Origin: Elephas maximus indicus
Taxonomy: Eukaryota > Chordata > Mammalia > Proboscidea > Elephantidae
NCBI RefSeq assembly: GCF_024166365.1
Contig: NC_064827.1
Span: 76,649,635-76,713,634 of the forward strand
Length of the DNA stretch: 64,000 nt
Reading direction: 5' to 3'
Under the pieces are notes generated by a model that saw only the letters and a list, made by a program, of their open reading frames with translations, ran no database searches and was not told where the DNA came from. This document shows positions 46,501 through 55,718 of this stretch, in pieces; the stretch's first letter is position 1, and the number at the start of each line of letters is the position of its first letter. The position numbers were made by a program, and so were the translations under genes.

Positions 46501-47968
46501 TATCTCTGATGTACATTTGACTCAGAAATAAATCTTCTGCCAGGAACCAGGCTGTGGTGGCCCAGTCAAAACTATGGGGTTTTTGAATGACTCCCAGACA
46601 CCATGGGAACCAGATATTGGAGAGTCTTCAGAACGCTGGGAGCTGTCTAGCTACCTGCTCCCCCTTGCTCTTCCAGGCTGGGCTGTCTTGTTCTTTCCGT
46701 AAGCATTCTGTTTACTAGTGGCTTTCTCTGCTTCTCCCTGTGCAGTTGGTTAAACATGACTGTCCCACAGGTCGGGAGGTTAAATGCCCTCAATTTAAGC
46801 AGGCAGCAATCAAAACAGTGTCTTTCAGGCACAAAAGCAAGTCCCTGGAAGAGTCCTGGTCAGCCCGGGCCAGGTACTCATCCCTGGCTAGGAGGGTTGG
46901 GCCACGTGGTATGAGACAAGATTATGGGGACTCAGGGAGGGGATGTGAGGCTCTCAGAGGAGGTGGGATGTTGGGCTGGGCAACGTGCCTTTTTACAGCT
47001 TCAAATAATCACAAATAACCAAAACTCCCATGAAGTATATAATTTAATTTTAGACAAGTATTTAATCTCTTTGCCTATCTACCTTATGTATCTTATAAGG
47101 TATCCATGCTTTTACTCAGTTCATTTCTTCTCCTTTTTCCACCTTATTGCATTAATGAGTAGTAGCGTGCTAGGAGGAACATCGTGAGGAAAATATCAGG
47201 AGACTATTTGTTAAAAACAAACAAACAAACTTAAATATACACTTGAATCAGTACTTTTTCCTTCAATACAAAATTATTAATCATAATCATAAAATAAAAT
47301 GCCTTTTGAGCACATTGTCATTGTTTCTGCATTTAAATGTGGCCTAGAAACTCAGAATGGAGAGATAATCAAAAGTATCATCTAGTCTCTTCCGACAGAA
47401 GGAAGTTTATAACCTGGGGATAAAAAAAAAAAAAAAAAAGAAATAATATCACCAGGAAATCTTTGACGGCCCTCTTATGGGTAAAAAAAATAATTTTAGA
47501 AAATTTATTTTCAGATCAGTGTATTGTAGCATAATTCTTAAAGAAACTTTTACTTTAAATCAGTTTTATTGTAAGGCTAGAAAAGAAAGAGGACTAGGAG
47601 ATGAACCTAGTGTTGACAAGAAGCTGGTGAGAGAAAAAGAAATATACCGTGGGACCACTTGTTTTTGAGAAATGAAACTCTGGATTTATGTGCCAGCTTT
47701 AAAAAAATCTCTGTAGGCACATGATAGCACAGTTTTTGGATTTTGTCTGAAGTTTTTAGTATGCTTCAAATAAAAGCAAATTCCTTTGTTTCAAGGTAGT
47801 GATTTCATTGATATCCTATTTATTAATTTATTTAACAAATATTTTCTAAGCATCAGTTACATGCTAGGTATTGTTTCAGACATAAAGTTACATATCAAAA
47901 GGCCTTTTCTTCAATAAGCAGAGTATATAGGATTATAGGATACATTCCTAGAAACTGTATTAGAAGGT
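46501..47968. other. Intergenic sequence, not classified
   Basis: 46540-47010 may be an eroded LTR. (AAAC)n lies at 47213-47230 and an A-run at 47421-47438. No exon is supported. Confidence 0.4.
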
Positions 47969-48186
47969 GGAGTCCCTGGGTGGCTCAAATGGTTAAGCTC
48001 TCAACTATTAACCAAAAGGTTGGTGGTTCAAATCTACCCATAGGCACTTAGGAAGAAAGGCTTGGTGATCTGCTTTTGAAAGGTCACAGCCATTAAAACC
48101 CTATGAAGCACAGTTCTACTCTGCATATATGGGGTCACCATGAATTACAATCAACTCAATGTCAACTGGTTTGGTTTTTTTAGCTA
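47969..48186 (+). repeat. AfroSINE with target-site duplication
   Basis: TATTAGAAGGT (47958-47968) and TATTAAAAGGT (48187-48197). This is the longer-body variant and the last AfroSINE in the window. Confidence 0.92.
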
Positions 48187-48389
48187 TATTAAAAGGTACA
48201 CACCTATAAGAAGCCCAGTGATAATGAGGACTCAGAAAGAAAGCATTTACTTCATTTTGGGGCTAAGAAGAGCTTCTTTGAGGTGCCATCTGAGCTGGTG
48301 GGCAACATATACAGTGGAAAGACTCCAGCCCACGCTGGAACCTAGTCCCCATCTGTCAGACCTTGGACAAGCAATGTAACCCCTGTAGA

Positions 48390-48630
48390 GGCAGTGCAGC
48401 ATGGGGTTAATTTTAATCACGAAGTTGCTGAACCAGATGACCTGTTTTAAATCCCAGTTCATTTACCAGCCATGTGACTTGGTCAACTTGATATCTCTAA
48501 GTTTGTTTCTTCAAAGATAGATGAGGCTAATGCCCACCTCACAGGGTTTTATGAATATTTAATTAAATTCAGTGTGTGAAACCATTAGCACAGTGCTTGG
48601 CACAATCTAAGTGCTCAGTAAGAGCCAGGA
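48390..48630 (+). repeat. MIR
   Basis: 'tgcccacctcacagggttttatgaat' and 'cacagtgcttggcacaatctaag' identify it. Confidence 0.75.
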
Positions 48631-48719
48631 GATATTATTTTCTGAATCTTATCTAAAAACAGGGTTAATATTACTTGTCTTACAAACCTTTGAGTTTATT
48701 TTGGGATCAATTGAGATTT

Positions 48720-49010
48720 TATGCCTGAAAGACCTTCATGCACAAGTTAGACAGCATCACTGAAGATGGGTAAGATTTGAGCATGCAGTCCAGTTGGGAG
48801 GAATAGTACGGGCCAAGGCGGGGAGGGTGGGGAAGGCCAGAAACTGTGGGGGTATTAGGGTTGATTATAACATTGGGTACACAGACGGGAGTAACGGGAA
48901 GTAAGGCTGGGATAGTTCATGGAGGACCTTGAAGGCCTGGCTAAGGAGCATATTGCAGAAGTAGACTCCATGGAATGTACGTGGGAGAGAGAGGGCAAGG
49001 ATCATGCCAT
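48720..49010 (+). repeat. Old L2-type LINE fragment (tentative)
   Basis: 'atggaggaccttgaaggcctgg' type phrases suggest an old LINE. Confidence 0.35.
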
Positions 49011-49044
49011 GATTTAATCTGGCATTGAAAATCAAATTTGGAGA

Positions 49045-49300
49045 GTGTGTTAGGGAGCCTCCAAGACTGCTCCTGATGATCCTTGTGTCCTGATATTCAT
49101 GCTGTATGTAATCCCCTCCCCTTGAGTGTAGACCGGATCTACTGCGTTGCTTCTAATGAAGAGAACACAGCAAAAGTGATAGGATATCAATTCAGATTAG
49201 GTTACAGAAAGACTAGCTTCCGTCTTGTTTGTCCTCTCTTGCTTTCTAGCTTCTTCACTCTGAGAGCTGCCCAGAAGGTGGGGGAAAGGATACTCATATT
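49045..49300 (+). mobile_element. MaLR/MLT-like LTR, 5' part
   Basis: 'ctcctgatgatccttgtgtcc', 'cttctaatgaagagaacacagcaaaagtga' and 'agactagcttccgtcttg' match the MLT type. The 101-codon frame across it (49083-49388) is not a gene. Confidence 0.55.
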
Positions 49301-49365
49301 TGATTTGGACCTTGAAAGGACTGAGCACGTTCCCATCGGAATAAAAGCAAGGTTCTATCACATGG

Positions 49366-49755
49366 GGACAATGAATAAAGAAGATTGAAGAAGAATTTAT
49401 TTATTTGAATTATGGTGCTGGTGAAAAATATTAAATATACTATGGTCTGCCAGAAGAATGAACAAATCTGTCTTGGAAGAGGTATAGCCAGAATGCTCCT
49501 TAGAAGCAAGGATGGCAAGACCCCTTCTCATATACCTTGGACATATTATCCCTGGAGAAGGACATCATGCTTGGAAGAGAGTCAGTGAAAAAGAGGAAGA
49601 CCCTCAGTGAGATGTATTGACACAGTGGCTGCAACAATGGGCTCAAGCGTAACAACAACTTTGAGGATGGTGCAGGAGCAGGCAGCATTGTATTCTGTTG
49701 TACATGGGGTCACTATGAGTCAGAACCGACTCAATGGCACCTAACAACAACATCT
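49366..49755 (+). mobile_element. BovB/RTE LINE 3' end
   Basis: 'gacaatgaataaagaagattgaag' to 'tatgagtcagaaccgactcaatgg' parallels 30515-30915. The frame is broken. It is the last young retroelement before PBX3. Confidence 0.9.
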
Positions 49756-51598
49756 GCATGGGAGGAGATGAGCCAATTGATGGCAGTCAACCAACTGACA
49801 ATGTTGGTCTCAAGTGTCTACTGTGTACCAAACTGCACTGTGCTAGGTGCTATGAGAAACCATAGGAGATCGGAGATGGGGCTTCTATCAAAACTTTTAG
49901 AAATTATGTATTTCAATAAATATTCTTTTTTAAGAATCTCATTGTAGGAGGGTAAACTGTTATCACACTGATCCGTTTGTTACTCAATGTACCCCATTCT
50001 CAGATGAACATTTATGGCATGTCAAATATGCTATCAAATGTAAGGCCAGTTCTAGAGAGTTATTCCCAAAGCAATGGAGTAATATGTTTGGGAATAAACA
50101 TTTAATTGGTTTCCCCTAAGTGACAACTTGGCAAAACTAACATGACCACATGAATAATGCACATGAACATATAATATGCACAGCGTGCCTAGGAAAAAAG
50201 TGGGTGAGAGAGTTGTGCAGTTGGCAAAAAACATATAATGTGTGTGTTTTTTGTATAAAAATATGATAACTCTAGGATGGCTAAGTTCTTTTTCTTTTAA
50301 AAACAACAGCCACCACCACCAAATCAGTCATGTTATGGTCACATCTCAAAAAATACCTTGCTGTTAATATACTTAGGAACTAGGTTAGAAAACTAACAGG
50401 GAAATTGAGAGCAAACAACACAGGACTATCTAGTCTGGTGGTCAAGTATGTGTTACAGGAAACATGTTCTGAGAGTTTAGTGCAGATGAAGATCAGTGAA
50501 GGCAGGAAAGGCATGCAAACTTCAGAGAGGTGGGATCCTAGGTAGCCATGAAGGATGGCCTGGCTGGGCTTTGTTCTTTATTTCCCTCCTCTGCTGCAGT
50601 GAGTCCTGGATTCCTTAAATAGAGATGTTTATCCCCCCCTTTTTTTTTTTTAATTAAGCGCCAAGTTACTTATTTTCGCTAATTTACCGTAGTTCACCTA
50701 CTAAGTCTTGTGGTCTTTATTTAGTAATCTTGATTAATTTTTTTTTTTTTTGCCATTGTTTTAGAGGGTGATCTTTGCAGCCACACGTATCAAGATTTGA
50801 ATGTAAGCTCCGATACTTACTGGCTTTGTGGTCTTGTGCAAGTTCCTTACTCTACTCTGGTCCTGCTTCCTTATATCATAATGATCCCACTTAACCCGCG
50901 TTGTTTGAAACTGAAATAAGATGAAGTAAGAGAAACAAGTCACGGTGTCCTATCCCAAGAAAGTGCTCAATTTGCTGTTATGATTGCCACATGATGAGAG
51001 ATGATGATGTTAATATAAACACATGGAATGATCTGGATATGAGGAAGCCCTGACTTGGGTTTCATTGCTTTGTCACTGTTAAATGTATATGCATGTACAC
51101 TCACCAAAAGTAAATGGCATTTTCCTTGACTTTATAACAATCACTGCCTTAGAAATAGTAAAGACGGATCCAGGTACTTAGGAAGGTTCTATTCTATTAT
51201 CTGTGAAGGCACCAACCATGTGACTCAGATTCCTGAGTGGAGGCAAAGCAGCATCCTACATGAGAAACTGGCAAATGCTCAAGAGATCTTGGAGGATCTG
51301 CAATTAGTTCACACTGTTTATTGGGGCTTGGACACCAATGTAAAAGAATTTATGCTTTAAGTCAATGGCAGTTGTCAATGAGCCTGTGAGGGAATCCTTG
51401 CTTGGATCCTCTGGCTTTTACCGCAACTCATATTGATAATAACAAAAAGAGAAGCCTCCCAAGCAAAAGGTCAATCTAATCCAATCAGTTAATGCAGAAT
51501 TATGGCACCAAGTTTCCACATCACTGAGTGACCACGAGTATAGAGGTGTGTACCATAAAATAGCTGTGGGTGTTAGACATTTAACAAGTTGCTTTATT
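49756..51598. other. Unique sequence upstream of PBX3
   Basis: A MIR at about 50760-50990 is the only clear repeat, besides T-runs near 50640 and 50740. No exon is supported. Confidence 0.5.
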
Positions 51599-51764
51599 CC
51601 TAATTGCTGGCATTTGCTTAACTGTTTTCTTAATTCTAATTTATGTTTTATGTTCCAGTTTGTTTACATAGCCCATAGTTCCCAATTGCCTCTATTTGCT
51701 TAAATGTTTCTTTAATTTTATTTACAATTTTATATATGTTGCTTTGCTTACATAACTCATTGTT
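51599..51764 (+). repeat. Diverged two-unit tandem duplication (about 83 bp unit)
   Basis: Unit 1 (51599-51680) and unit 2 (51681-51764) share the order cc(t/c)aattgc, tatttgctta, tttcttaatt and tttacata(g/a)c(c)cat. They align over their full length with an estimated three-quarters identity. Confidence 0.7.
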
Positions 51765-51880
51765 TGGAGTGGGCTAGAAATAACCATAAATCCACATTGC
51801 TAATTAGACTCATCCTCATGACTGATTAGTCAAGATTATGAGCCTAGAAGGAGGGCAGGGGAGGAGGCCTGATAGTGATC
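51765..51880. promoter_or_regulatory. Candidate homeobox-rich regulatory element 2.7 kb upstream of the PBX3 start codon
   Basis: It contains attgctaattag and the near-palindrome TGACTGATTAGTCA (51819-51832), with further GATT cores. Function is inferred from motif content and position only. Confidence 0.35.
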
Positions 51881-53139
51881 ACAGGATCATTGAATTTTAG
51901 AGCGGGAAGGAATCTTAAGAGTTTAAAGCATCTTTTAGATAGAATTCTATGGTTTTACGTCTTCAACGTTGGAGAATTACAAAAGGTTGCTGCTTGCTCT
52001 TGCCCCTTTATGCAAAAATGAGTAATGATTTGAAAAACAAGCTTTGAAAAACAAGTTGAGAATAAAGAGAAAACCCAATCAATGATGACTATGAGTCACC
52101 CATAATGGGCGGCTTGAAAGTAGAATTGATATAAACTTGATATATAAATGAGGTATAGAGGAGTAGGGAATATTAATGAATGTGAGGGAGATCTTCTTCC
52201 AAGGTAAGTAAGCAGAGTGGATTGTTTGGAATTCCCTTCTCAGCAGCTGTGCAGTTTGCAAGGATTTTAGCTTGCTTAACTGTAAGGTTAGCTATTAGCT
52301 TTGCAGTAGGGAGTATTTAAAAGTACACACAACATATGAAGGAAAGAACCTGGAACTGAGTAGCCTGCTTCATTCCAAGAATCCATCTGGCATTTAAAGA
52401 ACTGCTTGTCCTACATTAAACCCTGCAGAGTAAGAGCCATTTTTCATATCTTCATACCCCTATTTTTGGTTTCAGGTAAGATAGCTTACTGAGCTTGGGA
52501 ACGGAACAAGGAGACTTTTCAAAATCTTCTAGCTAGGGTGGGATCCATGAATCCAACATGGAGAAAACAGATGTTGAAGCCTCTGTTTGGAAATCAGGTT
52601 AAGAGCAAGCTTAAGTGTCCACAAGACGTGGAAGTCCAGATCCCAAAACAATGTGATGCTTTTAGTCACTTGTAGACCGAGTACAATGGAATAATAGGTC
52701 GTATAAAAAAAACCGCAGTGCCGCGTCGTATAGATATGAAAATCTGGGGCTGCAGTCACCAATATTAAATGACTCATGCTGATGGGGAAAGTTGACAAGA
52801 GAATCCAGTCTATCCCCATACTTGTCCTTGGTACAAAGGGCCCGCTTGTACATCTGGAGGCAGCTAAAAGCAAACGCTGCCAAAGGAGTAGTCCCTGAAT
52901 TACTAGGAGTTGCAGAGTGTCTAAAGAGTTGTAGGTCTTGAAATAAGCCCTGGACTTCAAGCTCTTTCCTAACTCCCAGACCCGCTGCCCTTTGATATGG
53001 TCTCATATGCTCCTCTTTAAAGGAAAAGAGTATGGCATTCAGACTGGACCAGTTCAGATGCCAAGCCTCCGTGAGGCAAGTTTTCCATTTAACTGGTCGC
53101 CCCTTGAAGGACAGTGCAAGGCCCACGCATGCCACCACC
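51881..53139. other. Unique sequence up to the PBX3 CpG island
   Basis: No repeats are recognised. Two overlapping reverse-strand open frames (52662-53138 and 52529-52960) are discussed as a finding. No splice-supported exon is visible. Confidence 0.5.
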
Positions 53140-53679
53140 TTGCAGCGCCCTCTCAGTTACTATGGTGATGGCAGAAGGGGCGGGGCCACCATCTCTCCCC
53201 TGCCTCCGCCCAGGAGATTTCGAACACTCCAATTGGGACAGGTCTCTCCTGCCTCTGACCCGCCCCATTCTGCTTCAAGCGCGATGCGATTGGCCCGGAC
53301 AGGCTCCGGGTACTCTGAGGGTACCACCTCCTGACAGGAAAAGCGGGAAAAGTGTACCAGGCGCTGTCCGAGGCGTGAAGCTCACAGGCGCTGAGGGGAA
53401 GAACTTGGTTGGCTTTGGAGCAAGTTGTTCCATGTTCCACAAATGACCCCCCCGCACTTCAGACTGATAACAGTATGGAGCTGGAGCCGGGGCGCGGGCA
53501 CAACGTTTGAGAGCAGGGGTCGATGAGGGGGCGAGAACGCGACGCGGATGTTAGGATTCCGCGGCGCGCCCTCCAGCGCTGGGGATCAGAGGCCAGAGGG
53601 GGCGGTGCCAGAGGCATCGGCGGGAGGCTCAAGGTCCAATGAGCGCGCGCCCCGCCCCCAGGGGCGGGGCGTGAGGATG

Positions 53680-54510
53680 AGCGCCCCCGCCCTCCTCGCT
53701 CACCCCCACCCCTCCCCCCGGGCGCCGGGGCCGCAGTGAGTGAGTGGCACTGGCAGCCTGTCAATCCCTCAGCCGAGCGGCCTTCGAGCCCGGTCCGCGG
53801 CGGCTGCTGGCTGGGTGCGCGGCTCCGGCTGTGGCGGCGGCGACTTCTCCCGCCTCATCAATCTGCTGCTGGTCCGGCGCGCGGCCCGCCGGGGCCCTCC
53901 ATCGGGCTCCGCGCCCCCTCTGCGCCAGCCCGCCAGCTCCCAAACTTTCCTCCTCCGCCCCCCTCGCTCCCCTCGGCCAGCCCGCCGGCCTCCTCCGCCG
54001 CCGCCGCTCCCTTCCCCGGGGCCGCCGGGGCTCGGATCCCGCCCGGCCGAGGTGGCGGAGGCGGCGGCGGCGGCTGAGGGCGGGGAGTGCGCAGGCTGGC
54101 GCGGGGGCCGGCGGGCGTCCCGGCAACTCGGCCGGCGCTGAGGAGCAAGTTGCGCGGGGCCGCCCGGCGGGGCGCGCGGCGGCGAGGAGGCGGCGCGGCG
54201 GCCGTGTGAGGGCAGCGGACGCCGCTGCCTCCACCTCCGCCACCGCCGCGGAGCCCGGCGCTTCCGCCCGCCGCTTTTCTCCAGCCTCGGCGGCGGCGGA
54301 AGCCAGAGCCGGGCGCCCGTCCGCGCCGCCTCAGCCGCGGGCCCCGCCGGCCGGGCCGCCCCCTCCCCGCGCGGGCGGGGAGCGCGCGGCCGCCTCCCCC
54401 TCCCCCTCCCCTTCTTTCTTCTCCTCCCTCGTCGTCGCTGCCGCCGCCGCCGCCGCCTCAGCCTTCGCCTCAGCCGCCGCCGCCGCCCGCTCCCGCCCGC
54501 GCGCGGCGGG
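53680..54510 (+). other. PBX3: Probable PBX3 promoter-proximal region and 5' leader
   Basis: About 830 bases of very GC-rich DNA precede the PBX3 start codon. There is not a single ATG between 53680 and 54510, so any transcript starting here would have no upstream AUG. Open frames of up to 269 codons cross it but begin with GTG rather than ATG, are alanine/proline/arginine-rich, and are out of frame with PBX3; they are artefacts of composition. The exact 5' end of the mRNA cannot be read from sequence. Confidence 0.6.
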
Positions 54511-54710
54511 ATGGACGATCAATCCAGGATGCTGCAGACTCTGGCCGGGGTGAACCTGGCCGGGCACTCGGTGCAGGGGGGCATGGCCCTGCCACCTCCC
54601 CCGCACGGTCACGAAGGGGCGGACGGCGACGGCAGGAAGCAGGACATCGGCGACATCCTTCACCAGATCATGACCATCACCGACCAGAGCCTGGACGAGG
54701 CGCAAGCAAA
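54511..54710 (+). CDS. PBX3: PBX3 coding exon 1 (start codon to first donor)
   Basis: This exon encodes the N-terminus of the TALE homeodomain factor PBX3, a nuclear DNA-binding partner of HOX and MEIS/PREP proteins. The frame opens [20 protein letters not shown], which matches mammalian PBX3, and runs through a short proline/glycine stretch into the start of the PBC-A (MEIS-interacting) region, with [14 protein letters not shown] at about residues 41-54. It holds 66 codons plus two bases of a Lys codon. The donor GT at 54711 (aaa|gttggt) is weaker than consensus, but joining to the acceptor at 55644 restores the known DEAQAKKHALN junction. The ATG has G at -3 and G at +4. The frame reads five residues past the donor before a stop, which are not real coding sequence. 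The homeodomain exons lie beyond the window. Confidence 0.97.
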
Positions 54711-55644
54711 GTTGGTGTCGTCTCATTAAGCATCTTTTGTGTGTGCGCGGGAGCCAGGCCCGCGGCCGAGTCGGGGCCGGGGTGGCGCCGGGGGCACGGG
54801 CCTGAGCCCCCGGCGGGGAACTTTCTCCGAATACCGGCCGCCCGCCCTGGCCTTGGGGACTTGCCCGCGCCCCTCGACGCAGGCGGGAGTCGGGAAAGTT
54901 GCACTTGAGGTGTGGGACGGCCCCGGTGCCGCGCAGCGTTTCTGCTGTACTTTCCTGCCGTGTCCGGCCCTCTGGCAGCCCGGCCCCCTCCCACAGGTTT
55001 AAACCTCCCGCCAGGACCCCAGTGCACGCTGCCCCGAGAGGGGCCGCGGCCGCGCTTCACGGAAGTGCAACTTTCTCCCCCGGCCCAGAGTCCCGGCGCC
55101 GGAGCTCCCCTTGGCCACCGGACGACCTCGCTGTGCCGGCGCTGCCCCAGCCCCGGCGCTGGGCGCTGGGCGCCTCCCCGGCGGGGTGGGGTGCCGGCGG
55201 CCAAGTTTTCGGGGAAGGGAGGGCCGCTCCGCAAACTTTGTGGAGCTGTCACCCGTTCGCTCTCGGCATTCGGCCGGCAGGTCGGCGCGGCGGCCGCTCC
55301 CCCTGCGGAGGGCGGGCGCGGGAGCCTCTCGGCGGCCGTCCTCACCCCCGGGTCGCTGTCGCTGCCCCGGTATCAAGGCTCCCCGCGCGGGTTTGCGCCC
55401 TGCGGTTACCGAGGCTGCTGCCTGCCCGGCAGATGGGTCGCGCTTCGTTCTGGCTGGAGCTTTCGCCGGAGCTTCCCGGCTGTCGCTAACTAGTCAACTT
55501 GAGTTTCTGTAGACTTCCCATCGTTCTAAAGAGCCTTCCAAAATAGGGGACCGGAATTAAATCTTGGGTCTAACTTAAAGGAAGGCGCCATATTATTCCA
55601 TAGGTGATGCTAATACCTTTGTGTTTTGCTGTTTTGTTTTTTAG
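54711..55644 (+). other. PBX3: PBX3 intron 1 (934 bp, CpG-rich)
   Basis: The intron is bounded by the donor at 54711-54712 and the acceptor AG at 55643-55644. Its first 750 bases remain inside the CpG island, with high GC and many CpGs, so long open frames on both strands here reflect the scarcity of AT-rich stop codons. The last 150 bases fall to normal composition. No repeats are recognised. Confidence 0.9.
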
Positions 55645-55718
55645 GAAACACGCTCTGAACTGTCACAGAATGAAACCCGCGCTCTTCAGCGTCCTGTGTG
55701 AGATCAAAGAGAAAACAG
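55645..55718 (+). CDS. PBX3: PBX3 coding exon 2
   Basis: This 74 bp internal exon continues the PBC-A domain with [20 protein letters not shown] and then KEKTG. It is preceded by a pyrimidine-rich tract and acceptor (gttttgttttttag) and followed by a near-perfect donor (acag|gtaagg). Phases agree: exon 1 leaves two bases, exon 2 supplies the third base of Lys67, then 24 codons, then one base of the next Gly codon. PBX family members share this PBC-A segment, so the exon alone would not separate PBX1, 2 and 3; exon 1 does. The frame reads on past the donor without an early stop, which is chance read-through into the intron. Confidence 0.96.

Larger units (their letters stand above)
53140..55480. 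promoter_or_regulatory. PBX3: CpG island spanning the PBX3 promoter, exon 1 and intron 1
   Basis: GC content and CpG frequency rise sharply near 53.14 kb and drop near 55.48 kb. Inside lie an inverted CCAAT box (ATTGG, 53289-53293), a direct CCAAT (53636-53640) and paired GC boxes (cccgcccc and ggggcgggg, 53651-53669). There is no TATA box, as expected for a broad CpG promoter. CGG and GCC runs occur at 54055-54076 and 54440-54490. The transcription start is not determined from sequence; the cluster of CCAAT and GC boxes suggests starts shortly after 53.68 kb. Confidence 0.88.

Noticed and set aside
49083..49388. 101-codon frame as a host gene
   Set aside because: It crosses an MLT-like LTR fragment and runs into an RTE LINE.
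53761..54243. 160-codon reverse frame in the PBX3 CpG island
   Set aside because: Low-complexity alanine/arginine translation caused by composition; no domain or splice evidence.
53744..54553. 269-codon + strand open frame across the PBX3 leader
   Set aside because: It begins at GTG, is alanine/proline/arginine-rich, is out of frame with PBX3, and lies in very GC-rich DNA where stops are rare.
54677..55345. 222-codon reverse frame in PBX3 exon 1/intron 1
   Set aside because: It lies within the CpG island and is antisense to a confirmed exon; the residue make-up is compositional.
54899..55493. Two overlapping frames of about 195 codons in PBX3 intron 1
   Set aside because: The region is intronic by the exon 1/exon 2 junction; two frames open at once is a GC effect.
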